Source: Chitinophagaceae bacterium (GTDB taxonomy: Bacteria; Bacteroidota; Bacteroidia; Chitinophagales; Chitinophagaceae). Taken from it: a DNA stretch of 64,000 bases. The stretch's first letter is position 1; each line of letters begins with the position of its first letter. Made by a program: the position numbers and the translations under genes. Shown piece after piece: positions 28,162-38,094 of the stretch. The stretch lies in NCBI GenBank assembly GCA_023957155.1, contig JAMLHK010000001.1, positions 124,001 through 188,000 of the forward strand. Reading direction: 5' to 3'. The notes under the pieces were generated by a model. The model saw nothing but the letters and a program-made list of their open reading frames with translations. It ran no database searches and was not told where the DNA came from.

Positions 28162-30282
28162 TTGAAACAACAACAGTTGCATATTGCTTTATTAGGCAAT
28201 CCCAATAGCGGGAAAAGCTCCCTGTTCAATGTACTCACCGGGTTAAAACAGAAAGTGGGTAATTTCCCCGGTGTTACGGTAGATAAAAAATCAGGGCAGT
28301 CAAAAATTTCCGCTACACTTACCGCCAGCATTATTGACCTGCCCGGAACGTACAGCCTATACCCGCGGCGCGGAGATGAATGGGTGGCTTATAATGTGCT
28401 CATGAATCCCGGCTCGGCCGAAAAGCCGGAAATATACGTATTGATCGTAGACGCAAGTAACCTGAAGCGTAACCTCCTGTTTGCATCGCAGGTAATTGAT
28501 CTTAAAAAGCCGGTAGTGATCGCCCTTACTATGATGGATATCGCCTCTAAAAAAGGGCTTACCGTAGATGTGCCGGGATTGGAAAGGGAGCTGGGGGTTC
28601 CGGTAATCCCTGTCAACCCGCGAAAAGAAAAAGGCATTCACGAGCTTAAAAAAGCCATTGACCAGACAGCACGGCAATTATACAAGCCTCCTTCAAGGAA
28701 CTTTGTTGAGGCCGATAACCTGTCGCAGGAAGCTGTTGACGATATCAGGAAAATATTTCCCCAGATCAGCAATTATGCCGCGGTGCATTATCTCATCCAT
28801 CACGAGTCATTTGAACTGGATAAGGCAACCCAGGATACGATAGAAAATATTGAGCGAAAACACAACTTCAATCCTACCAAGGTACAGGCGGAAGAAATTA
28901 CACAACGCTACTCCCGTATCCGCCATATTATGCAGCAAACCGTAATTGAAGCCGATCCCCGGGAAAAGCAATTAGCTGCCGACCGGATAGACCGGATTTT
29001 ACTGCACCGTGTCTGGGGCTATGTTATTCTGCTGGGTGTTCTGGCTATTCTCTTTCAAAGCATTTTCTGGCTGGCACAGTACCCGATGAACGCTATTGAA
29101 TGGATCTTTGGTGAATTGAGCGGCTGGCTGGCGGGGGTATTACCCCAAAACTGGTTTGGCGATCTAATCGTCAATGGTCTGGTAGCGGGACTGGGAGGTA
29201 TAGTCGTTTTTATTCCGCAGATCGCCATTCTTTTCGGGCTTATCACTATCCTGGAAGATACGGGCTATATGGCCAGGATCAGCTTTTTAACGGATAAGCT
29301 CATGCGCAAAGTAGGACTGAACGGTAAAAGCGTAATGCCCATGATCAGTAGCTTTGCCTGTGCGGTACCTGCCATAATGAGTACCCGGAATATAGAAAAC
29401 AAAAAAGAACGGCTGCTTACCATAATGATCGCTCCTTTAATGAGCTGCAGCGCCAGACTGCCGGTATATATTATCCTGATATCATTGGTCATACCCAATA
29501 CCTATTACTGGGGTTTTATCAGTCTTCACGGGCTGGTCATGACGGGGCTTTACCTGCTGGGCATTGTCATGTCGCTTATTGTGGCGTATGTAATGAAGTG
29601 GTTCATCCGCATTAAAGAAAAAAGCTTTTTCATTCTCGAATTACCGGTATATCGTGCCCCACGCTGGAAGAATGTGCTGGTAACCATGATAGAGAAAGCA
29701 AAAATCTTTGTATTTGAAGCAGGAAGGGTGATCTTGGTGATTTCTCTTATCCTGTGGGCATTAAGTACCTACGGTCCATCCAAAAGAATGCAGGCTGTTG
29801 AAGCCCGTTATGAACAACCGGCTTTACAGCAGCCGGACAATGCAGCGCTGGAAGAAGAGAAAAGAACCGCACTGCTTGAAAACTCTTATGTAGGCATATT
29901 GGGTAAGGCCATAGAACCCGTTATTCAACCATTAGGCTATGACTGGAAGATAGGCATTGCCCTGATCACTTCTTTTGCAGCACGCGAGGTATTTGTTGGC
30001 ACTATGGCCACTATTTACAGCGTGGGCGGGGATGCCGATGAAAATGATCTTACCCTGCGGCAAAAAATGGCTTCAGCCACCTGGCCGAACGGGGCAAAAA
30101 TTTATACGCTTGCCGCCGGCGTATCCTTAATGGTATTCTATGTGTTTGCTATGCAATGTATGAGTACCCTGGCTATTGTAAAACGTGAAACCCGCTCGTG
30201 GAAATGGCCGCTTATTCAATTGATATATATGACAGGGTTGGCCTATATCTTAAGTTTATTGACCTATACCATCCTAAAATAA
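28162..30282 (+). CDS. feoB: Ferrous iron transporter FeoB
   Basis: FeoB imports Fe(II) through the inner membrane. I chose a TTG start at 28162, which gives 706 residues beginning LKQQQLHIALLGNPNSGKSS with the G1 motif near residue 12. The frame is open back to an ATG at 28057, but the extra 35 residues are hydrophobic and unlike FeoB, and they overlap a likely promoter. The G2 Thr is in VGNFPGVTVD and G3 is DLPGTYSL. The membrane part has the gate motifs FACAVPAIMSTR and CSARLPVYI, repeated near the end by FAAREVFVG. There is no feoA next to it. Confidence 0.93.
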   Translation: MKQQQLHIALLGNPNSGKSSLFNVLTGLKQKVGNFPGVTVDKKSGQSKISATLTASIIDLPGTYSLYPRRGDEWVAYNVLMNPGSAEKPEIYVLIVDASNLKRNLLFASQVIDLKKPVVIALTMMDIASKKGLTVDVPGLERELGVPVIPVNPRKEKGIHELKKAIDQTARQLYKPPSRNFVEADNLSQEAVDDIRKIFPQISNYAAVHYLIHHESFELDKATQDTIENIERKHNFNPTKVQAEEITQRYSRIRHIMQQTVIEADPREKQLAADRIDRILLHRVWGYVILLGVLAILFQSIFWLAQYPMNAIEWIFGELSGWLAGVLPQNWFGDLIVNGLVAGLGGIVVFIPQIAILFGLITILEDTGYMARISFLTDKLMRKVGLNGKSVMPMISSFACAVPAIMSTRNIENKKERLLTIMIAPLMSCSARLPVYIILISLVIPNTYYWGFISLHGLVMTGLYLLGIVMSLIVAYVMKWFIRIKEKSFFILELPVYRAPRWKNVLVTMIEKAKIFVFEAGRVILVISLILWALSTYGPSKRMQAVEARYEQPALQQPDNAALEEEKRTALLENSYVGILGKAIEPVIQPLGYDWKIGIALITSFAAREVFVGTMATIYSVGGDADENDLTLRQKMASATWPNGAKIYTLAAGVSLMVFYVFAMQCMSTLAIVKRETRSWKWPLIQLIYMTGLAYILSLLTYTILK

Positions 30283-30318
30283 AATTGATCCCCTGCACCC
30301 GATTTAGTATCTTGAAGT

Positions 30319-30822
30319 ATGAAACACAGGCTATTTTTTAAGCTGGCATTTTTTACTGCTGTTATTTTTTTCTCCTGCTCAGCCCCTGATCAACCGGCTA
30401 ATAGTACAGATTCCACCGGTATTACTGAAGCAGAAACGATAATTGAACAACCGGATACTGTACTTTTCTGGACGGTCAATATCGAGAAAAAGGAAAAGGT
30501 CAGGGTGTATAAAGATACCGCCGGCATTAACGACCCGGTAAGTATCATCAACGGCATAAACACTATTTATCCTGACATCCGTCTTGAATTTGTAAAGCTT
30601 TCCGGCGATACGGTATATACCCATATTGACAGTGCCTCTGCATTTTCAGATGATGTAGGTTCCTTTGGTGCGGCAGAATATATTGCCGGTGTAGTAATTA
30701 ATCTCACCACGCTGCCCGATATCAACTACGTAAATCTTGATTTCCCGGTAGGAAGCCACGCTACTCCCGGCGTGTATTCAAAAAGCGGTTATGCGGCTTA
30801 TACCGAAAAAGAAGAGCCCTGA
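30319..30822 (+). CDS. Predicted lipoprotein of unknown function
   Basis: The 167-residue protein has a lipoprotein signal with lipobox VIFFSC (Cys near residue 20), then a Ser/Thr/Pro-rich linker. The mature part (about residues 50-165) reads as a compact soluble domain with no motif I recognise. It follows feoB by 36 bases in the same direction and may share its transcript. Nothing in the sequence ties it to iron. Confidence 0.75.
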   Translation: MKHRLFFKLAFFTAVIFFSCSAPDQPANSTDSTGITEAETIIEQPDTVLFWTVNIEKKEKVRVYKDTAGINDPVSIINGINTIYPDIRLEFVKLSGDTVYTHIDSASAFSDDVGSFGAAEYIAGVVINLTTLPDINYVNLDFPVGSHATPGVYSKSGYAAYTEKEEP

Positions 30823-30874
30823 TTCATGAAGCGTACTTCAAATTATTTTAGTCATTTATTGCTTTTAACTCATA

Positions 30875-31909
30875 ATGAAAACCTGGAATTTTGGAATTAT
30901 AGGAGCCGGAATGGTGGCTGATTTTCACGCGAAATCCATCCAGCATATCAGTAATGCACATTTAGCGGGTATCTGTGGAGCCGGATCGGGCAGGGCCGGC
31001 GCCCTGGCAAAACAATACGGTTGCCGGGAGTATGCCGATTATCACTCCCTGTTAAGCAGCCCTGAAATAGATATTGTTACCATAGCCACCCCCAGCGGAT
31101 TACACATGGAACCCGCTATTGAAGCTGCGCTCCGGGGCAAGCATGTATTATGCGAAAAGCCGCTTGAAATCACTACAGAACGCATTGATAAAATGATTGA
31201 AGCCCATACCCGGTCCGGCACCCGGCTTGGTGGTTTTTTCAATTACCGTTATACCGATACCGTTCACCTGTTAAAAGATGCTGTTGACAAGCAACGATTC
31301 GGGAAGCTGACGTTTGCTTCGATAGCGGTACCCTGGTGGAGAACTGATGAATACTACCGGCATAAATGGCGGGGAACGCTGGAATTAGACGGTGGAGGCG
31401 CCATGATGAACCAGTCCATTCACATGGTAGACCTGCTACAATATATCATGGGTCCCATTGAATCGCTACATGCTTATACTGCAACCCTTGGTCATCATAT
31501 TGAAGCGGAAGATACCGCAACGGCTATTGTACAATTCAAAAATAAAGCGCTCGGTTCTATTTATGGATCAACCGCCTCCTTTCCGGGGCAGCTTCGGAGT
31601 ATTACGGTTACGGGAACAAAAGGAACCGTAACGCTGGAAGATAACAGTATAAAAACATGGCAGTTTGCAGAAGAGATCAGCCAGGATGCAGAGATCCGCG
31701 CCCGGTTCAGCGCTGCGGTAAGTGGCGGCGGGGCTTCTAACCCGGCATCCATTCCTTTTGAATTACATGCAAAAAATATTTCCGCATTTATCACGGCTGT
31801 TGAATCGGGCAAGCCCTTTGAGCTGGAAGGAAAAGAAGCCCGTAAAGCGGTTGAGATTATCCTGGCCATGTACCGGTCTGCGAAGGAAAACCGTGCTGTT
31901 CAATTGTAA
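30875..31909 (+). CDS. Gfo/Idh/MocA-family oxidoreductase
   Basis: The 344-residue protein has the NAD(P)-binding start FGIIGAGMVADFHAKS, the family string EKPLEIT near residue 94, and a C-terminal alpha/beta domain (GGGAMMNQSIHMVDLLQYI near residue 172). Members oxidise or reduce sugar hydroxyls or related cyclic substrates; the substrate is not evident. There is no signal peptide, so it is cytoplasmic. It lies just upstream of the restriction-modification remnant. Confidence 0.9.
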   Translation: MKTWNFGIIGAGMVADFHAKSIQHISNAHLAGICGAGSGRAGALAKQYGCREYADYHSLLSSPEIDIVTIATPSGLHMEPAIEAALRGKHVLCEKPLEITTERIDKMIEAHTRSGTRLGGFFNYRYTDTVHLLKDAVDKQRFGKLTFASIAVPWWRTDEYYRHKWRGTLELDGGGAMMNQSIHMVDLLQYIMGPIESLHAYTATLGHHIEAEDTATAIVQFKNKALGSIYGSTASFPGQLRSITVTGTKGTVTLEDNSIKTWQFAEEISQDAEIRARFSAAVSGGGASNPASIPFELHAKNISAFITAVESGKPFELEGKEARKAVEIILAMYRSAKENRAVQL

Positions 31910-32065
31910 AATATAAAACACGATGTTACTTCTATAGCTCTATTTATAAGGTCTGGCCGGGATTACAGGCGATAGACAGGTAAGGCCGAGACAGGGTTAT
32001 TGTGCGCCGGCATAATACAAATGCACGTGTTGTTCGTAACTTTTAACCATGCAATCAAAAATTAG

Positions 32066-32908
32066 AGAATTATTCCTATTCGAGGACCCGAGGAGCATGA
32101 TGTTTTAGATTTGGACTATGAGAAATTCCTAAATGAAGTTACTACATTAGGCGAAACAGAAACCATTTCCATTGACAAAGCCCATTTTAAACTCTTTGAC
32201 TTTTTTGCCACTTGTGAATATTTTGAAGAAAAATATGAATACGACCAGGTGCTGAAACTTCCTGCAAACATTGATACAGGCGATGATTTACCAATAACGG
32301 GTGACAATACGCTAAAACCAAAACGAGAAGGTTACGAATATAAAGAACATGACAAAATTCTTACTTGGAGCGAATTGCAAATTGAATACACGGAAATGAA
32401 AGTTGACCGTATGTTTTTCCAGCAGTTTGAGGAAAAAGTAAAAACAGATGATGAAATAAAACAACTAATGGAAAGCAGCGATGTAGAAATTGCCACTGCA
32501 AGAGCCAAAGAAAAATACGACAACAAACCCGAAGAATATTTTGATTTGGAAAAACTGCGTAAGAGTTTAAAAATTGATCGCAAAATTGGTTGGCGTGAAT
32601 TGCTTGAATTCATTTATTTTGGAAACCCGATAAAAGGAAAGGACGATTTGCTGAACGATGAATTTGAAAAATTCATCAGCACCAACAATGTTTCCAACAT
32701 TTCTGATTCACAAGCCTTGCGTTATTTTTTCTACGCTTACATCACCGATCCGGGTGTAAGAGCCATTATAGACCAGCAGGATTTTACCGAATTGTATCAC
32801 AACCCAACGTTTAATGTACATGATTTTAACCGGGTAGATGACGATATGAAAAACCTGTTGCCTTACTACGTTAAAACCTACGTGCTGTTGAATAACTTTG
32901 TAGTATGA
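32066..32908 (+). pseudogene. hsdR: 5'-truncated type I restriction subunit HsdR
   Basis: The frame is open from just after a TAG at 32063 to the stop at 32908, with no ATG near its beginning. The first usable start would be TTG at 32111. The about 280 residues resemble the C-terminal domain of type I restriction subunits: charged, helical, and ending in LLPYYVKTYVLLNNFVV. The nuclease and DEAD-box motor parts are missing. It overlaps the following gene by four bases (ATGA), as in an intact operon. Base use is visibly more AT-rich than in the neighbours. Without the motor it cannot restrict DNA. Confidence 0.65.
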
Positions 32909-34044
32909 ATTTTGAGAAATTAGTTTCACGCATATATCAAACTAACGAGTTTTTACAGCAAAGTGCCGTAAAAGCTGTAAACATGCATCTTACGTTGCGA
33001 AATTGGTTGTTTGGCTTTTATATTGTGGAATTTGAACAAAACGGTAACGACAGAGCCAAATATGGTACTAAATTGCTTGAAACGTTGACTAAAAACATCA
33101 GCATAAAAGGACTTACACAGCCCGAATTATCACGTTGCCGACAATTTTACAATGCTTATCCGCAAATCTTTGGGGCAATGTCCCAAAGATTCACAGCATT
33201 GTTTCCTGCCGGTTTTTTTGAGGAATTTCCAGTTCTTGGGACAACGACCCAAGAATTACAAAATATTGAGAATCAAAAAGATAAAAATAGCCTGTTGCCG
33301 ACTGACAAATCATAAGACAAGCATTTACATCAACTCTTTTCAGCCGCATCGTTTTCGCACCTTGTAGAACCCATTAAAATTGACGACCGCACCAAAAGAC
33401 ATTTCTACGAATTGCTGGTTTTGAACACACAACCAAGCGTAAGAGAATTCAGACGACAAATTGATTCGCTCACTTACGAACGGGTCGGCTTGTCGGGGAA
33501 TAACAAAGATGCGTTTGATGAAGCCATCAAAAAAATAAAACCACAACAGGCAACCGATCTGGTAAAATCGCACTATTTTTTTGATTTTTTAAATATACGA
33601 CAACCGCATTTAATTGAAGAAACTGAATTAGAGCAGGCGCTCATTGAGCATTTGCAACAATTTATTACCGAATTGGGCAACGGCTTTTGTTTTGAAGCCC
33701 GGCAAAAACGTATTTTAATTGGCGATGAATACTACTTTATTGATTTGGTTTTCTACCATCGCATTTTGAAATGCCACATTTTAGTAGAACTCAAAACAGA
33801 AACAGCCAAACATGAACACATCGGGCAACTTAAAGTCTATTTGCAACACTACAAGAAAATCGTGCAGGAAGAAAACGACAACCCGCCTGTTGGGATTTTG
33901 CTTGTTACCAACCAAAACAAAACACTGGTAGAATATGCCATTGCTGACAGCGATTTAGACATTTTTGTAAGCAAATACCAACTGCAACTGCCCAACAAAA
34001 CAGAATTGGAAGCATTTATAAACAACGAGATTAAAAAATTATAA
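32905..34044 (+). pseudogene. DUF1016 PDDEXK nuclease-family gene with one in-frame stop
   Basis: Two pieces in the same reading frame make one DUF1016 (YhcG-like) protein. The N-terminal piece is residues 1-136 (ending LLPTDKS), and a TAA at 33313-33315 interrupts it. The frame then continues through DKHLHQLFSAASFSHLVEPI to KKL at 34044. The C-terminal piece has the PDDEXK-like core: IGDEYYFIDLVFYHR and LVELKTE (Asp and Glu-x-Lys). The full length would be about 379 residues, normal for the family. DUF1016 genes are frequently found inside type I R-M operons. One nonsense change, a sequencing error or readthrough could explain the stop. Confidence 0.8.
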
Positions 34045-34087
34045 GCAGGGAAACCCTGAAATCAAATAACCCACAGTTCAGACAACT

Positions 34088-34912
34088 ATGCTCGACAACA
34101 CCACAAAGAAAAATATTGACGACTGCCGTGATGTGCTGGTAGGAAAAGTTCCCGACCCAAAAAGTCAGATAGAACAAATAACGCTGGCTTTTATCTATAA
34201 GTTCATGGACGATATGGACAAAGAAGCCGTTGAAAAATTTAAAGGTAAAGCCAAATTCTTTACAGGCGAATATACCAAATACGGCTGGCGTAAACTGTTT
34301 GACCCATCGTTAAGCGGACAAGAAACATTGACGCTTTACAGCGAAGCATTAGAAAAACTGAACACCAACCCAAACATTCCCGAACTGTTTCGCAATATTT
34401 TCAAAAATGCCTACCTGCCTTACCGTGACCCAAGCATGTTGAAGCTGTTTTTAAAGCACATCAACGCCTTTGAATACAGCCACAGCGAAAAATTGGGCGA
34501 TGCTTTTGAATACCTGTTGAGTGTGATGGGAAGCCAGGGTGATGCAGGACAGTTCAGGACACCCCGCCACATTATTAATTTTGTGACGGCTTGCGCAAAC
34601 CCACAGAAAAACGAAACCGTGCTTGACCCTGCGTGGGTACTGCCGGTTTCTTGCTAAGTGCCTACAAACACATTTTAAACCAAAACACCGACAAACACAT
34701 TGGCGACAAACTGAAACCAGAAGAACGAAAAAACTTAGCCGGCAATTTTGTGGGTTACGACATCAGCCCCGATATGGTACGTTTGAGCCTTGCCAATATG
34801 TATTTGCACGGCTTTACCACACCGCAAATACACGAATACGATACCCTAAGCAGCGAAGGCCGCTGGCAGGAAACCTTTGATGTGATACTGGCAAACCCAC
34901 CCTTTATGACAA
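34088..34912 (+). pseudogene. hsdM: Type I methyltransferase HsdM, frameshifted and 3'-truncated
   Basis: The N-terminal piece (34088-34657) is the helical HsdM domain and runs to ETVLDPA. There the expected DPACGTAGF SAM-binding motif is broken: one base is missing near 34634-34637, and the frame shifts. The second frame, from 34633, restores GTAGFLLSAY and continues to FDVILANPPFMT, the catalytic NPPF motif. Similarity then ends near 34910 and the next gene's 3' end follows at 34946. The C-terminal target-contact part and any hsdS are gone. The methyltransferase is surely inactive. Confidence 0.85.
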
Positions 34913-34945
34913 GCTTTCTAACACACCACCCTCGCCTGTCCACCC

Positions 34946-35647
34946 TTACAAATCACCCAATTGCGGACGCAGAACAATTTCTTCCACACAGGCCCGGGGA
35001 GACAATTGCGCTGCCGCGTAAATCATCCGCGCAATATCCTCCGCCTCCATTATCCGCCCGGGATCAACATCGCTGCCTGCCCAGGAATCGGTATAGACAG
35101 CTCCCGGGAAAACCGAAGTAACCTTTATTTCATAGGGCTTCATCTCTTCTCTCAGGTTTTTTGAAAAGCCGGCTAAAGCAAATTTACTGATACTGTACGC
35201 TCCTCCGTTTTTATACGCCTGGAACGAAGCAATAGAGCACATATTAAAAATATGCCCGCTTCGTTGTTCCATCATCACAGGAAGCAATGCACGGGTAAGA
35301 TGGTAAGCACTATAAAAATTAATGTCCATCATCTTTTCCATCGTCCCCTCCGGCTCATCGTATACACTTCCGGGTTCAAATGAACCGGCATTATTCACCA
35401 GCAGATCTATGGATATCCCCTTCTCTAATATCCAGCGGGCAAATTCCTTCACCTGTTCCTTATGGCTCAAATCAAAAGACTTCGCCCTGATATCAACGTC
35501 CGGGAAGCGGGTAGTCAGCTCCTCCATCACCTTATATAAACCCACCTCACTGCGGGAGCAGAGAAAAAGATTATACCCGTTGGAAGCAAACTGTTCTGCA
35601 ATAGCCTTCCCCAATCCCCTGGAAGCACCGGTAATAATGATATTCAT
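34946..35647 (-). CDS. SDR-family oxidoreductase
   Basis: The 233-residue classical short-chain dehydrogenase has the cofactor motif TGASRGLG (residues 6-13), NNAG near residue 83, and the catalytic Ser and YSISK (Tyr-x-x-x-Lys) near residues 134 and 148. I chose the ATG at 35645-35647 (MNIIITGASRGLG); a start eight codons upstream adds residues unlike the family. The Arg-rich segment after the first strand (CSRSE) suggests NADP preference. The substrate is unknown. Its 3' end abuts the hsdM remnant, but the protein ends normally (VLRPQLGDL). Confidence 0.9.
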   Translation of the reverse strand: MNIIITGASRGLGKAIAEQFASNGYNLFLCSRSEVGLYKVMEELTTRFPDVDIRAKSFDLSHKEQVKEFARWILEKGISIDLLVNNAGSFEPGSVYDEPEGTMEKMMDINFYSAYHLTRALLPVMMEQRSGHIFNMCSIASFQAYKNGGAYSISKFALAGFSKNLREEMKPYEIKVTSVFPGAVYTDSWAGSDVDPGRIMEAEDIARMIYAAAQLSPRACVEEIVLRPQLGDL

Positions 35648-35720
35648 GAATGGCAGTATTATACCCGTCAAAACTACACACTTCTGTCAAACCCCGTACT
35701 TTTGCAGCTTAGTTTTCATC

Positions 35721-36416
35721 ATGACTTACAAACATCTTTTTTTCGACCTTGACCATACCTTATGGGATTTTGAGGCCAATGCAAAGCTGACACTTGAAGA
35801 GATCTATCACCAACTTGATCTTCATGCTTACGGTATAGATGAGTTTAACCGTTTTTATGAACGCTATATTTACCATAATACAAGGCTCTGGGAAAGATAC
35901 CGGAAAGGATTCATCAAGCGTGACGATCTCCGCCGGAAACGTATGTGGAATACGCTGCTCGACTTCAAAATAGGGAACGAACAACTTGCCCGGAATATGG
36001 ACACCCTATTCCTGGATCATCTTCCTACCCGGAAGCTGTTGTTTCCCTATGCCGTGGAAATACTGCATTACCTGCGGGATAAGGGATATGCACTGCATCT
36101 TATTACGAACGGCTTCGAATCTGTTCAGCATACTAAGCTCCGGTATTCGGGACTTCATGAATTTTTTAACCATGTCATTACATCTGAAGGCAGTAACAGC
36201 CTGAAGCCCCACAAAGCCATCTTTGATTTTGCTCTCCGGCAAACAGGAGCCGGCTTAAAAGAAAGCATCATGTTGGGAGATGATATAGAAGCCGATATTG
36301 CAGGCGCTCAAAACGCCGGTATGGACCAGGTATATATCAACCATAAAAATGTTCCCCCGCCATTGCAACCTACCTATACCGTTTATTCATTAAAGGAGCT
36401 TCAAACTATTTTTTAG
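35721..36416 (+). CDS. HAD-family phosphatase, YjjG-like
   Basis: The 231-residue protein has all HAD motifs: DLDHTLWDF (residues 8-16), the Thr of LITNGFE, the Lys of LKPHKAIF, and MLGDDIEADIAGAQNAG. It most resembles YjjG-type pyrimidine nucleotidases, which hydrolyse noncanonical nucleoside monophosphates. The ATG at 35721 (MTYKHLFFDLDHT) is chosen; an open extension back to 35322 runs antisense to the SDR gene and has no family similarity. Confidence 0.9.
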   Translation: MTYKHLFFDLDHTLWDFEANAKLTLEEIYHQLDLHAYGIDEFNRFYERYIYHNTRLWERYRKGFIKRDDLRRKRMWNTLLDFKIGNEQLARNMDTLFLDHLPTRKLLFPYAVEILHYLRDKGYALHLITNGFESVQHTKLRYSGLHEFFNHVITSEGSNSLKPHKAIFDFALRQTGAGLKESIMLGDDIEADIAGAQNAGMDQVYINHKNVPPPLQPTYTVYSLKELQTIF

Positions 36417-36498
36417 CTTATCCGGTTTAATACTGCTTTGCGCATGCCGTCCACCCGGGATTTTCACTACCGGGGAATTTTCAGATTTCCATACCGCC

Positions 36499-37155
36499 TC
36501 ACCAGCTTGCCAGCACGGTAATCCCCCCTTTAACCACCTCGTTGAGCTGCACATGAACTTTTGTTCCCGGGGGTAAAAGCAGGTCCACCCGGCTGCCGAA
36601 TTTAATAAAGCCCAATTCTCCTCCCTGCTCTACTTTCTGCCCCGGCTTAAGATAGTTAACAATCCGGCGGGCCACGGCTCCTGCAATTTGTTTAACCAAT
36701 ACCGGTGTCCCGTTATGTTGTATTACCACCGTATGCCTTTCATTTTGGGTGGAAGATTTCGGATCCCAGGCAACAAGGTACTTCCCTTTATGATATTTAC
36801 TGTACACCACTTCACCGCTTACCGGGTTCAGGTTCTGGTGTACATTGGCCGGACTCATGAAAACAGATATCTGCAGGCGCTTGTCTCTAAAATATTCTGT
36901 GTCCACCGTTTCTTCAATTACCACAACTTTCCCATCGGCAGGCGCTACGATCTTACTATCATCAAGGGTTAAAACACGTTGGGGTACCCGGAAAAACGAA
37001 ATGACAAAGAGGAAGAATAAAAAAGAAAGAATAAAAAACAACCAGGCGATCCAGCTTACACTATACGGCAGGAAAAAAAACAGCACCGAATTGATGATCA
37101 CAAAAAATAATCCGCAAAGCGCAATGGTCTGATATCCTTCCTTGTGTACTGTCAT
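36499..37155 (-). CDS. psd: Phosphatidylserine decarboxylase (short form)
   Basis: The 218-residue enzyme decarboxylates phosphatidylserine to phosphatidylethanolamine. Two membrane helices lie at residues 10-55. The self-cleavage Ser is in FGSRVDLLLP near residue 186, which becomes the pyruvoyl group. FMSPANVHQNLNPVSG holds the conserved His. The short form fits the archaeal-type PSD found in many Bacteroidota. It follows cdsA by 60 bases in a lipid-synthesis cluster. Confidence 0.94.
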   Translation of the reverse strand: MTVHKEGYQTIALCGLFFVIINSVLFFFLPYSVSWIAWLFFILSFLFFLFVISFFRVPQRVLTLDDSKIVAPADGKVVVIEETVDTEYFRDKRLQISVFMSPANVHQNLNPVSGEVVYSKYHKGKYLVAWDPKSSTQNERHTVVIQHNGTPVLVKQIAGAVARRIVNYLKPGQKVEQGGELGFIKFGSRVDLLLPPGTKVHVQLNEVVKGGITVLASW

Positions 37156-37215
37156 GTTTACCGATTAACCTCAAAAGTAGTCAATGAAGGAAGAGCGGCA
37201 AAATTTTACCTCTTT

Positions 37216-38094
37216 TCATTTCATCACCAGCATTACATACAACCATACCGCCGGTGTAGCAAGCAACAGCGAATCGAAGCGGTCTAAAAAACCACCATGC
37301 CCGGGCATAAAATGTCCGCTGTCTTTCACATTGGCCATTCTCTTCAGCTTACTTTCCAGCAAATCGCCTGCGGTACCCACAGCAGCCGCTATGGCGGCAA
37401 TAATACATACGGGCGTAACGGGCAATCGCAGAAAATAAGCTCCTGTACCCATAGCAATAACACATAGGATGGCACCACCAACAGTACCCTCTATTGTTTT
37501 TTTAGGCGATATCTTTGAGAACGGTGTTTTTCCTATCAGCGACCCTGTAATGTATGCCATCGTATCATTGATCCAGATGGAAAAAATAATGATAAGCGGT
37601 AATATCCAGCCGGTATTAAAGTGTTCGGCATTTGCAGCCACCCATATCCCATCCTTGGATCTCATGCTGATCATCAGCGACCAGCTGAGAGAAATATATA
37701 AGACTCCCGCTAAAGAATAACCAATATGCTTAAGATTGAAATTTTTTGAAAAAAGGATCTCTACCAGAGGGAGCGCAAAAGCAAGAACCAGACAGGAATA
37801 CATGCCGATAACATGCAATGTAATATTTCCAAGCCGGTAGCTGTCGCCTGCAAAATATAACATCAGCGACCACCCTGCCAGCATAAAGCCATATTCATGA
37901 AAAGACGATATCTGCGTATACGAAGGATCTATTCGCTTAACTAAGCGCTGGTATTCAAGCCAGCAACCCCAATGGATAATCGAAAACAAAATAAAGAAGC
38001 TCCATTCATTCCAGAGCAGCCCGCCCATCATGATTACCACAAACACCAATGCCGTAAGTGCCCTGGTTTTAAATACCTGCCAGTTCATTGCCAA
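37216..38094 (-). CDS. cdsA: Phosphatidate cytidylyltransferase
   Basis: The 292-residue polytopic membrane enzyme makes CDP-diacylglycerol. The family signature GDLLESKLKRMANVKDSG and PGHGGFLDRFDSLL (about residues 237-270) is complete, and SPKKTIEGTVGG precedes it. Upstream on the same strand is the CPBP protease gene and downstream psd, so this looks like one operon for phospholipid synthesis. Confidence 0.96.
   Translation of the reverse strand: MAMNWQVFKTRALTALVFVVIMMGGLLWNEWSFFILFSIIHWGCWLEYQRLVKRIDPSYTQISSFHEYGFMLAGWSLMLYFAGDSYRLGNITLHVIGMYSCLVLAFALPLVEILFSKNFNLKHIGYSLAGVLYISLSWSLMISMRSKDGIWVAANAEHFNTGWILPLIIIFSIWINDTMAYITGSLIGKTPFSKISPKKTIEGTVGGAILCVIAMGTGAYFLRLPVTPVCIIAAIAAAVGTAGDLLESKLKRMANVKDSGHFMPGHGGFLDRFDSLLLATPAVWLYVMLVMK

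Noticed and set aside
31910-32065. Possible tRNA or attachment site at the island edge
   Set aside because: No cloverleaf, no integrase and no direct repeat shared with the right edge were found.
35322-35720. N-terminal extension of the HAD phosphatase frame
   Set aside because: It overlaps the SDR gene in antisense, and the HAD fold begins normally at 35721.
36453-36480. CCCGG...CCGGG hairpin between the HAD and psd genes
   Set aside because: The stem is only five pairs with an 11-base loop and no T-run, so a terminator call is too weak.
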